A stretch of 64,000 bases of DNA from Garcia nutans (taxonomy: Eukaryota; Streptophyta; Magnoliopsida; Malpighiales; Euphorbiaceae), in contig CANTUV010000033.1 of NCBI GenBank assembly GCA_947685225.1, forward strand, positions 53,979,001-54,043,000. The letters are read 5' to 3'. This document shows, piece by piece, positions 23,931 through 34,339 of this stretch (its first letter is position 1; every line of letters begins with the position of its first letter). Under the pieces are notes generated by a model. It was given only the letters and a program-made list of their open reading frames with translations, was not told where the DNA came from and searched no databases. A program made the translations under genes and the position numbers.

Positions 23931-24357
23931 TGTTGGAAATTTTAAGAGTTTAGATTAAAAATTGTTTGATTCAAAAAAAAAAAAAAGGTATTTGGTTTAA
24001 AAGTTTGAAAAGGTTTTGATTTAAATGGTTGAAAGTGTTTAAAAATAAAGATTAAATCATAAGAGCATATTGAAACTAAACCATTTTCAAATAGAAATAT
24101 GAGAAGAAAAAAAATCACGAGCAAAGAACTAAAAAAAATAAATGAAAAGATCTTGAAAATTGAACTCACTTTTATTAAATAGAATCAAGGTATTTATAGA
24201 CAAATATAATCAAACAATCTACCCATAAAATATGAATGATTTTAACAGAAAATAATATTAATAACTAGCATAATATTTCCTGATTCTAATGAATCACAAT
24301 CTTAAAAAATATTTTGAATTATTCAAGATTTGCATTTGGAGGTTGATATTTTCAACA
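23931..24357 (-). repeat. 5' LTR of gag-only element
   Basis: 427 bp, differing from the left LTR at three substitutions with no length change. It is preceded, in plus-strand reading, by the reversed primer site 'agctctgataccac'. Confidence 0.85.
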
Positions 24358-24536
24358 CTTCCTTCTCCGAGGATATTTCTGGTAACTCCGATCCTCTCTT
24401 TCCACCACCTTTAACCGATGATATTATATTATATAACTCTCATTCTACGCACTACGCATAGGTGATCAGTGAGTCATGTCAAAATAAATTTTCGGATCAG
24501 ACGGGATTGAATCTTGATAATTTTTTTTGAAATTAT

Positions 24537-24540
24537 ATAC

Positions 24541-24572
<32 letters not shown>

Positions 24573-24760
24573 CATACACATATATATATGAAACAATTTT
24601 TAAATACCCTATGCACAGCTAGATAATATATATATATAAATTTTTATATCTGTTATCATCTACATAGATATAAAAAGACTATAGCATTGTAAATATAAAA
24701 ATCTTTCAATACATACACATATATAACATATATATACATACACATATAATATAGCATTGT
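24537..24760. repeat. TA/CATA microsatellites in intron 1
   Basis: Several imperfect (ATAC)n and (TA)n runs within the first intron of the pseudogene. Comparable AT runs occur after exon 1 of the third copy (38650-38720), showing that intron 1 homology extends that far. Confidence 0.7.
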
Positions 24761-25508
24761 AAAATTAGTGTTCTTTGCAATTAATTGGAATTGTAATACT
24801 AGCCCTAATTATGAAAGCAAAAGAATTTCAAACGAAATAAACTTTAATTGGTTGGTTAAGTTTTTTTTTTTACGTGCTTTAATTTGAAAGCTAACTACGG
24901 TTAAAAAAAAAAATAATTTCTTAATTTAAAAAATAAAAAGTAAGCAATTTTTTAATTTAATTTAATTACTTATTTGGGTCGGGTCTATGGGGGTGGCCAT
25001 GAACGGTCAGGGTAAGAATTTCCCTCCGTTAAATATGTGAACAATATTTGGTGTTAAGTACTAAAGTTGACAATAAATTGATGCAAAATAAATTGACAAT
25101 AATAATATACATACTACTATAAATTTACTTCAATTTTATTTAAAAATAAATTTTAAATTAATTTTTTTACTTGTTCGAATTAATTTTGAATTGGAACATA
25201 TTTGATTCATTTAAATAAAAAGATCGATGATTTAATCATTCGGATAGGCTTGATCTATTTGATTTTTAAGTTTTTCAAGTTGTATCAAATTTTAACACTA
25301 ATTTTTCAATTGGATTCGGATCATATTTTCAAGTCCGTCAAAAAATTGACATCTCTGCTATTGCAACTACAAAATATAATCATACTATTTCTTGCAATTT
25401 TTTTTTCTATTTACAGGAATAATATTTCATGGAGGGGAAATCAATGGTACTAATGTTGTATACGCAAGGTCTGGAGAATTAACGGCAAGATTAATTTTTT
25501 TCCTTCTT

Positions 25509-25550
25509 CTACGTTCACACAAACACACACACACACACATATATATATAC
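25509..25550. repeat. (CA)n(TA)n microsatellite in intron 2
   Basis: About ten CA units followed by TA units, 25 bp after the GC donor of intron 2 in the pseudogene. Confidence 0.8.
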
Positions 25551-27027
25551 ATAATCACGTGTCGTTTCGAAGACTCTCCCACTACGCTATTAGTGTGAGG
25601 ATTGTCATTTGCATACGTTACCCTAATTAAGTGTAAGATATATAATAAATTATAATAATTAACTACTGAATAATGATCATCTATGTATAATGTAATAATA
25701 ATAATTATTTTTTTTAAGTACTAAAATTGGGGAGGAATAAATAGATCTTGAGCCTATGCAATAATAATTAATTTATTGCTAAGTTAAGCCTCAAATCCAT
25801 GCAATAATAATTACTCGAGTAAAGCATTATGTATTTTCAGCAACAAAATTTAAAAAATCTTCCGATAAAATATAGTATTAATATAAATGTATATTATATT
25901 TATTAATTAGGCAAACGTGGCCACAACAGCACAAATCCTCGTAAATAAATTTAATGTAGGAGTAATAGTTCATTTTTGAGGAGCTGGTTCTGTAAATGAT
26001 TCTCTGGTTATTGGTAATGTTTCTGTACCTAGCCAGGTTGCTTACACTGCAGCTTGGAGTTGGAAGGTAAATTATATTCCTCTCTACCCAATCAATTTCA
26101 ATTTAAAAAAAAAAAATTGATGCCATTATATCTATATTTTCTTACTGAAAAAAAAAAAACTAGCTGGTACTCATTCTCAGAATTTTTAGGGTGTGTATAT
26201 ATCCTCCCAATTATTTTTAATAATTAAATGCGTTTCTTCCCCCTTTTTTTTGTTAAACATATTTTGTTATGATTTTTATTTGCTGTATAGAATTATGGAT
26301 TAGACAGTGGAGAGCTAAATTTTGGAGACTTTAATTACCCGGAGAAGGGAAGTGACTCGCTGGGACAGTGGGACGCATATTGTACTATTCATCAACATGG
26401 TTCACTGGTCATCAAGAAAAACATTCAGCGTTCTGGCTTCCCGTAGACTCAGATTGGCTAAAAATTGCCTCTAAGTTGGAGGGTTTGGAGTTAGAAAAAT
26501 GTGTGAATTCTACTACTTGCCTAACTTAACTTGCACACCAGTAATTGTGTTTGGATTAAAGTCTGGTGGCCCTGATATGTTCCTTCTAAACGAGGCATAT
26601 GGTGAATTCCTTTTCAACACTTTCAACATCTCAACGGTGGACACATCCGATGCAGCTATTGCCTTGGTTAGTGAATTATATTTAACCTAGTTCTGCTAGC
26701 TGTTATATTTAGTTATTAAAGTGCTTCATATATAATTATTAATAGGAATTGATTAATTAAAATTATTAAAAATAGTGCTTCATATATAATTTTTAATAGG
26801 AAATGATTAATTAAAATTATTAATAATCACCATTTTTTCTTAATTAATTGTGGATGCAGACATGTTTCTCACACAATTTGCCATACATTGTGTTCCGTGG
26901 AGTTTCCAACATGGTAAAAGAAGCAGATCCAAAATCGACCTTTAATCCTCTAGGCAATAGAAATTCTCTTAAAGCCGCAGCTGCATTCCTTGGATTACTT
27001 AATCTTACCCAGATGGCTAATGAGTAG

Positions 27028-27638
27028 CCAAATTATGTTAGTGAAAGCTTAAATGCAGTCCTTCGGGTATTAGTTTAAATAAGGTTGGCCACTATATATG
27101 TATGTATAATGAACTCAATGTTGGCCACTATTTATGTATAATGTACTTGATCTGAGTTATTATCTTAAAATAATTAAATGAATTATCAGTATTTAATATT
27201 TATCATGTCTTGCCAAGGAAAAGCCCAAGGAATATTTCCCTTCAAATAAATACATATGGAACTGAAGTGGGACGTTGAAAACTGCAAACAAATGCTTGAA
27301 GAGTATCTCATTAAACTGGACATATGAAACACTCTTCATTCTACCATAAATATATAGTAGAATGATCAGAACAATTCTATTTCATGTTGTTTTGTTCTTA
27401 ATAATGTTGCATAAATATCTTTCTGTAATGAATTTGAAAATAATCTATATTTTTCTTTAAATTCAACTCTAATAGTCACTAGCAGGTTCACTATGATTCT
27501 GGTCGTCTACTCGGGTCTATATTAGCTTTCCTATTGTTAGAATAATCTAAAGCAAAATCTTTGATGTCAATCACTTCAAGGCAGTTCAGAGGCAGGCTTA
27601 CTAATTTTGTTGGAGTTTTGTACAATTTACGATTCGTT
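27028..27638. other. 3' flank of second copy; minus-strand frame of doubtful status
   Basis: Holds the 3' region of the pseudogene. At 27491-27640 the minus strand has an open frame that once adjoined 32285 before the copia insertion. It may be 3' UTR or the tail of the broken minus-strand gene at 32300-33168. Confidence 0.4.
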
Positions 27639-27643
27639 CTATC

Positions 27644-27852
27644 TGTCAAAGCGAGCAAAATAAGGAGATTAATATCCAATCAAATCAAATCAAATCACAT
27701 CAAATAAGTCAATATCTCCTTACATTCAGAAACTTTGATTGTATTTCCTTTTAGCTAAACTTACCTTGTATAGCTGTAATTCATGTATATAAATAGGCTT
27801 GTAATCTGCAAAATAAGATATTGAAAAACATTGTTTATTTCATTGATTATCA
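27644..27852 (+). repeat. 5' LTR of copia element
   Basis: Starts TGTCAAAG and ends GATTATCA. TATA-like 'tatataaatagg' is at about 27785-27797. It carries one extra AATCA unit relative to the right LTR. Confidence 0.9.
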
Positions 27853-27867
27853 TGGTATCAGAGCAGG
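27853..27867 (+). other. Primer binding site
   Basis: TGGTATCAGAGCAGG abuts the left LTR; it is complementary to the 3' end of plant initiator tRNA-Met. Confidence 0.9.
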
Positions 27868-27959
27868 TATAATTTTTTTTTCGCTCATCTTTGCTAAAAT
27901 TCTTTTGAGAATTTTTTTTCCTTTGTTTGTCCAATTGGTTTTCAAACCAATTTCATAAT

Positions 27960-30900
27960 ATGGAGGGACATAAGTCTGAAACCATTTTTGTTAAATTCAA
28001 TGGGACGAATTTTGCTCTTTGGGAATTTCAATTCCAAATCTTTGTTGAAGGTAAAGGATACTCTGGTATTCTTATTGGATCTCAAAAGGAAGATGGTACT
28101 GCAGAAGCCAAGCTACAATGGAAAACAAAAAATGCTCAGGTTATCTCTTGGATTCTAAATTCTGTGGAACCAGAAATTGCACTCAGCCTCCGATCATTCA
28201 AAACTGCAGCAACAATGTGGAAACATCTTCAGGGAATATATTCTCAAGTGGATCAATCAAGGCAATTTCAACTTGAATATGAAATTGCCAACATCAACCA
28301 AGAAGATAGAGATATTCGTGGCTTTTATATTGAAATTTTAAAGTTATGGACAGAACAAGATATGATATCTTCTCGTGTTATTTCTGATACTGCATATTCA
28401 GAAATTAAGACGGAACGTGATCGTGTAAGAGTGATGCAATTCCTCATGAAACTTCAACCAGAATTTGAGAATGTTAGGGCTACACTAATTAATCGAGGTA
28501 ATTTGAGTATGGAATCTGCTCTTGGAGACCTCGTTCGTGAAGAAACAAGGCTGCATACTCAAATTCAGCTAGCCACCAAAACCAACTCAGTAGATGCAGT
28601 TTTTATGGCTTCACGTGGTAAGTTTTACTCGAAACAAAAGACTAATGGGAAAGCAGGTGCTCAATGCCGATATTGTGGTGAACTGGGACATGTGCAATCT
28701 CATTGTCGAAAGCGCAATATATGCAACTATTGCAAAAAGCCAGGACACATTATCTTGGATTGTCGCATATTGAAAAATAAGCAAGGTCATTCAGCATTTA
28801 TTACAATGAGTAATGATGAAGAAAAAGCCAATAGTAAAGAAATTTCTTTTTCATCATACACAATTCAAAAGATGATTCAAGATTCAGTGCAAGCAGCTCT
28901 TCCAGGTGCTCTTTCTTCTGCCTTCTCTGTTGCTGGGTTATCAGGTAAAGGAATTAACTCTATGTCTTGGTTCTTTGACTCTGCTGCCTTTAATCATATG
29001 TCTGGACAAAAACATATTTTTTCTAAACTCAAACCTTGTTCTTCGAATGATTCAATTACCACAGCCAATGGACTAAAATTACCCATAAAAGGAATTGGCA
29101 CTGTTTGTTTGTCTACTGAGTCTAAGAAATCCATTTGTTTACCCAATACTCTTTATGTCCCACGTTTAATAGCCAACCTCATTTCTATTGGACAATTAAC
29201 TGATCAAAATTGTGTGGTCAAATTCTCCTCTGTTGGTTGTGATGTGCAGGACCTTCAAACGGGACAAATGATCATGAAGGGGCATAAATGTGGACGTTTA
29301 TTTCATCTTGCTTCAGACAGTACACAACATAATCCTCTATGTCTTTCAGCCTTGTCTTCTACATCTCCTAATAACACTTGGGACTTGTGGCATCGTCGCC
29401 TTGGTCATCCGCATACTACCAGATTAGAATTTATGTTTCGATCCAATTTTCTTCCAGAAAAATTGCATGTTAAATCTGATATTTCTCAGAATTGTCAAAG
29501 TTGTGCACTTGGAAAATCTGCTAAATTACCCTTTCTTTCTAGTACTACAAAAGTTGATGCACCCTTTCATCTAATACACTGTGATCTATGGGGTCCTTCC
29601 CCTGTTCTGTCTAGACTTAGTTATAAATATTTTGTTTTGTTCATTGATCACTTTACTCGATTTACTTGGGTGTATTTTTTACACTCTAAATCTGATCTAG
29701 CAAATATAGCCAAGACTTTTGTTACTATGATTGAGACACAATTTGGTAAAATAATCAAAATAATTCGATCAGATTCTGGTGGAGAATTTTGTGCTTCAAA
29801 CCTTACAAATTTTTTTCAAGAGAAAGGCATTTTAACTCAATATTCTTGTCCTGGAACACCAGAGCAAAATGGTGTTGTAGAACGAAAGAATCGGCATGTT
29901 TTGGAAATTGCTAGAACACTTTTACTTGAATCATCCATTCCACCTAAATTTTAGGTTGAAGCTATACATACAGCTGTCTATCTCATAAATTGGCAACCTT
30001 CTCCCATAATTGGTAATCAATCTCCATATTATACTCTTTACAATAAATTACCTAATTATACCCATCTTCGTGTTTTTGGTTGTATTTGTTTTGTTTTGCT
30101 TCCTCCTCATGAAAGAAATAAGCTATCTGCTAAAGCTGCTAAATGTGTGTTTATTGGTTATAGTGATAAACAAAAGGGCTATATTTGTTATGATCCACAT
30201 AGTCATCGCATACGTGTGTCTCGTCATGTTACTTTCTTTGAAAATGTCTATTTTTATTCTTTATCTCATCATCCAGAAGTTACTCATTCTTCCATTTCAT
30301 TTTTACATGATTTTGTTAATTCTTCTGATAATCTTACTGTTAATGTTGATGAGACAACGTCCACTTTGCCATCAAATGATCATGTTCTTGAAGGTCCTAC
30401 CTCACACTCTTCCATTGTTGATTCCGCAACACCTCCTCCATCTTTGAGAAGATCCAATCGTGCCAATTTTGGAAGACCATCTACAAGGTATACACCATTC
30501 TACTCTTTCTTTACCAATTTAAATTCTATTCAGATTCCTTCTACTTATAACCAGGCTATAACACAAGAATGTTGGAGGAAAGCAATGGAAGAAGAACTTA
30601 GGGCCCTTGAGGAGAATCATACTTGGGACTTAGTTCCTCATTCATCTGATATGTCTGTGATTGGGAGTAAATGGGTGTATACTATTAAAGTGAAATCAGA
30701 TGGAACTCTTGATCGATACAAAGCCCGATTAGTGGCTCAAGGATATAAACAAGAATATGGGATTGACTATGATGAAACTTTTGCTCCTGTGGCAAAAATG
30801 ACCTCTATTCGCACTATTCTTGCTATAGCATCCACCAAGCATTGGCACCTTCATCAATTAGATGTAAAAAATGCATTTCTTCATGGCAATTTGCAAGAAA

Positions 30901-32165
30901 CGATTTATATGAAGTGTCCTCCTGAATATGATTATGCAGGTTCCAACATGGTTTGCAAACTTCGTAAATCTCTATATGGGCTTAAACAAGCATCTCGTGC
31001 ATGGTTTGAGAAATTTAGATCTATTGTTTGTTCTGCTGGTTTTCTACAGAGCTCTAATGATCACTCTCTTTTTACTCGTCAGTCTAATGGTGGAATTATT
31101 ATTTTACTTCTATATGTAGATGATATGGTCATTACTGGTAGTGATTCCCAAGGCATTACAGAGTTCAAACAATTTCTCATGCGTTTCTTTTCTATGAAAG
31201 ATCTTGGAACTCTTACATACTTTCTTGGCTTAGAAGTTTCATATACATCTAATGGAATTTTTCTAACTCAAAGAAAATATATTGAAGACCTTCTCCAGCT
31301 GGCCCATCTCACGGATTAAAAGATTTGTTCTACTCCAATGGAACAAAATTTAAAATTAAAAAGTGATGAAGGCGCATCTCTATCCGATCCTACCTTGTAT
31401 CTGCGTTTAGTAGGGAGTCTTATTTATCTTACTACTACGCGTCCAGACATTTCCTTTGCTGTGCAAGTTGTCAGTCAGTTTGTCTCTCAACCAAGAAAGC
31501 CTCATCTTTCAGCTCTTCATTGCATTTTGCGATATTTAAAAGGAACTTGTGGTCGTGGACTATTCTTTCCTTCTCAGTCCTCTCTCACACTTATGGCATA
31601 TGCTGATGCAGATTATGCGGGTTGTGTTGATACCCGACGCTTAACCTCGGGATGGTGTGTGTTCTTGGGTAATTCTCCTATCTCTTGGAAATGTAAAAAG
31701 CAAGAACGTGTCTCCAAATCTTCTACTGAGGCGAAGTATCGATCTATGTCCTCTGTTAGTTCTGAAATTGTATGGCTTCAACGGCTTCTCAAAGATTTCG
31801 GAATAACTTGCACTCTACCTATCACTCTTTTTGGAGATAACACAAGTGCAATAAGCATTGCTACAAATCCAATACACCATGAGCGAACTAAACATATTGA
31901 AGTTGATTGTCATTACATCCGTGATTTGGTTCGTGACAAGTTCCTTCATCTCACACATGTATCTTCTCATAACCAACTTGTTGATTTATTTACTAAACCC
32001 ATGTCATCTACACGACATTCCTATTTGGTGAGCAAATTGATGCTTGCTGATAATCACCATCAATTTGAGGAGGGCTGTCAAAGTGAGCAAAATAAGGAGA
32101 TTAATATTCAATCAAATCAAATCACATCAAATAAGTCAATATCTCCTTACATTCAGAAACTTTGA
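27960..32165 (+). pseudogene. Copia Gag-Pol polyprotein with two in-frame stops
   Basis: One continuous frame broken only by TAG at 29952-29954 (where relatives have Trp, in integrase) and TAA at 31317-31319 (between reverse transcriptase and RNase H). Gag with a UBN2 region is followed by two CCHC knuckles (CRYCGELGHVQSHC and CNYCKKPGHIILDC) near 28660-28765. The protease motif is FDSAAFNHMS, with the usual DSG read as DSA. Integrase has HRRLGH...CQSC zinc ligands and the DDE acids in HCDLWGP, RSDSGGEF and GVVERKNRH. Reverse transcriptase keeps YVDD near 31115. RNase H keeps ADADYAG, STEAKYR and FGDNTSA. The ATG at 27960 is used because the frame opens upstream only with a non-ATG codon. The stops prevent full-length product, so this copy is probably inactive alone. 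Confidence 0.9.
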
Positions 32166-32279
32166 TTGTATTTCCTTTTAGCTAAACTTACCTTGTATAG
32201 CTGTAATTCATGTATATAAATAGGCTTGTAATCTGCAGAATAAGATATTGAAAAACATTGTTTATTTCATTGATTATCA
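32076..32279 (+). repeat. 3' LTR of copia element
   Basis: Begins TGTCAAAG after the purine tract and ends GATTATCA; the target duplication CTATC follows. Confidence 0.9.
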
Positions 32280-32299
32280 CTATCTCTTTTGCAACTACT

Positions 32300-33168
32300 A
32301 AAGAAGGGAAATAGTCGAACCGCTATCTTCTTTTCCCTTCACTTCAATGGCTGCTATTTCCTCCACAGAGTCTGTAGTTTTTCCGATAACATTTTCTTGC
32401 CACTGAAGGTCCTCTTTCTGCAGAGATTAATTGTTTAACAGTTAAGGCACATCATTTTGAATAGTTATCAAAGTGAATATGATTCCTTAAAAATATATAT
32501 TCACAAGTTAAAAAAAAAAAGATTAATATCGTAATTTGTTTCAGGCCTTACCTTGCTTTGTGGAATGCAATCACTTCTAATTAATGCAAGAGATCAAAGC
32601 ATTTGGCTGCAGACATTCACTGTAGCCACATTTTCCCTTCTTTTTCCAATCTTCGAGCCAGTTCTTCTGTGTTCCGTATATTCTCCCTTACAAAGAGTAT
32701 TCTTTTGCGGCCACATGGACAATCAAGAGACTTAATATCTTAAATTACCCAACAAAGAGAAGAAAATTATTAATGTAGTGTTTAATTGCTAGATATGAAA
32801 GAAAAAAAAATATTTCAATGTGGAAATATACCCTAAATATGTACAATAAAATGGAAATACAGATGCTAAACTAGTCGAAATGTAAGAACAAATCTCTTGA
32901 GTTCTTACTTCTTGTAATAAATCTCTTAAGTTTTGAATTAATGAACCATGAAAATGGCAGAGAAAATGGTAGCACCGGTTGCACTCCAGGAAAGCCAAGT
33001 AACTGTCACGTTTACAGGTGCCACAAATACAGGTCTATGTGAATTCGGTAATAGCCTTGTTGACTCTCTCAAGTTGTCCACTTTATTCTTTAGGTGCGAA
33101 AGAACATTATGTGCCGTAGGAAAGTAATCTTTACAAATTTGTGTGAGCCCAATTCTTTTTATGGACAA
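32300..33168 (-). pseudogene. Remnant of an unidentified minus-strand gene
   Basis: On the minus strand three coding-like pieces lie in order with plausible splice sites. They are about 33168-32905 (a donor gtaaga follows LLQE; a frame change occurs near 32945), 32740-32548 (opening SLDCPCGRKRILFVREN, donor gtaagg, with an internal TGA), and 32420-32302 after a ctgcag acceptor, ending ISLL and a stop. The product was not recognised; the middle piece has a charged helical look (ENIRNTEELARRLEKEG). The copia element lies just past the last piece and separates it from 27640. The frame break and stop suggest a decayed gene; an unusual real splice pattern is the alternative. Confidence 0.35.
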
Positions 33169-33301
33169 ATTAATTATAAATCGTAATTTAAAAAAAATTA
33201 ATTTAAATTATTATTTATGATTAGCTTCATTTATAAGTGGAGACATGAATTAAACCTATCGTAGAATTTTTTATAAAAAATAATTTTAGATAAATTCAGC
33301 T

Positions 33302-33427
33302 CATATCTCTACTTATAGAACAGGCCAATTACAAATTGTGATTTAAAAAAAAATTAATTATTTTTTTAAATATTATAATTTAAATCACAGTTTGTGATTA
33401 TCCTGGTCGATGAATAAAAATATAAAT
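33302..33427. mobile_element. Small palindromic MITE (family of four)
   Basis: About 126 bp folding on itself around 'caaattgtgatttaaa' and 'tttaaatcacagtttgtg'. Outer parts are 'atctctacttatag' and 'tggtcgatgaataaa'. Related copies occur at about 33165-33260 (degenerate), 40843-40975 and 62553-62695. A target duplication could not be fixed. Confidence 0.6.
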
Positions 33428-34006
33428 CAGATTCATGGTAGAATTTTTCTATAAATAATTTTGTTGAAACATAAATGTATTTCAAAAAAAATCTACATTG
33501 AAAAAATAACATAGCTTACATCTCATTTATATATAATTTTGCTCATTTGGGCTGGTAAAAAGGTTTAAGGAGAGTTGGACCTTTACGCCCGTGAAAAATG
33601 GACCAAAGCCGAAGTTTTTTGAAAATATATGATTTCCCCCTACTCCCAATGTGCATGAGATTATAGGAGCGTCATCGTGACCCAAAATGAAACACCTTCA
33701 AGTTGCCATTTGTTTGCTTCTAGTTGATCACTAGAAAAGGCACTTGAAGCCAAAACTTATTCTCCAATTTGTTCAGGGGAATGATATTTGGAACAGGGGA
33801 ATCAACGAATAAATTCTTCATCTACCAGCCCTCTTAAAAGTATTAAAGGTATGTTTACTGTGGAGGAGCACAATCTCAAACAGATGAGATCAAATTAATC
33901 ATGCAAAAGATAATTCATTATACTTTCAGTACTTTTTAACATCCAAAAATGAAAAGCAGAAAAATTTTACGTGAAATCGTAATTATGGGTTTATATATGC
34001 AATTAA

Positions 34007-34140
34007 GTAAAGGTTGACACTATAATTTAAAACTTAAAATATTAAATTTACTAGTTTTTTTCATTTATATATTCTTCAATTTACTGGATCTATTTCTGAT
34101 ATAAAATTCTTCTCATACTTGAAATTCTAACAATATATAT
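34007..34140. repeat. Third copy of the 21058-21312 unit
   Basis: Shares 'actataatttaaaac' and 'ataaaattcttctcat' with the tandem pair upstream of the second gene copy. Just left of it 'aattttacgtgaaat' also matches 21790-21805. Confidence 0.65.
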
Positions 34141-34339
34141 ATATAATATAAAAGAAATAGTATTGAAAACCTTTCGAAAAAAAAAAAGAAAAAGAAAAAA
34201 TAGTATGTTTTAGCTTTCTGACCGAGCATGTATTGGATTCCTTTCGAAAGAAACTTAATTAATTAATTTAATCATTATATTTACACATGACAATTAATTA
34301 ATAATTTTATATATAATAAGTAAGAATTCTCACATCAAG

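Larger units (their letters stand above)
22517..24357 (-). mobile_element. Gag-only LTR retrotransposon (TR-GAG type)
   Basis: A 1841-bp element with two 427-bp LTRs (22517-22943 and 23931-24357) differing at only three sites, flanked by CTTCC at 22512-22516 and 24358-24362. On the minus strand the 5' LTR is the right one. A tRNA-Met-type primer site lies at about 23917-23929, one gag frame at 23748-23005, and the polypurine tract 'aaggagag' next to the left LTR (22944-22951). No protease, integrase or reverse transcriptase is present. Compact LTR elements with only gag are known as TR-GAGs and rely on enzymes supplied in trans. The near-identical LTRs mean a young insertion. It sits inside exon 1 of the pseudogene. 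Confidence 0.9.
22316..27027 (+). pseudogene. Bark storage protein-like pseudogene (second copy)
   Basis: Exons match the intact gene at 11944. Exon 1 is 22316-22516 and 24363-24381, split by a retroelement. Exon 2 is 25417-25484, exon 3 25911-26066, fused exons 4 and 5 about 26291-26666, and exon 6 26860-27027. Exon 1 begins with a signal peptide. Lesions are the LTR element in exon 1, an in-frame TGA at 25977-25979 within the glycine-rich motif, a frameshift near 26375-26385, and a second near 26515-26530 after a TAA at 26527. Intron 2 has a GC donor (25485). It still encodes the cysteine-bearing segment CVNSTTC, missing from the intact copy, and has no intron where that copy has intron 4. 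Splice sites and the terminal stop (27025-27027) survive, so decay seems recent. It cannot make full-length protein. Confidence 0.85.
27644..32279 (+). mobile_element. Ty1/copia retrotransposon, nearly complete
   Basis: A 4636-bp element with LTRs 27644-27852 (209 bp) and 32076-32279 (204 bp), differing by three substitutions and one 5-bp repeat unit. It is flanked by CTATC at 27639-27643 and 32280-32284. A primer site TGGTATCAGAGCAGG follows the left LTR and a purine tract 'ttgaggaggg' precedes the right one. The internal polyprotein order gag, protease, integrase, reverse transcriptase, RNase H is diagnostic for copia. It is inserted in the remains of a minus-strand gene. Confidence 0.95.
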
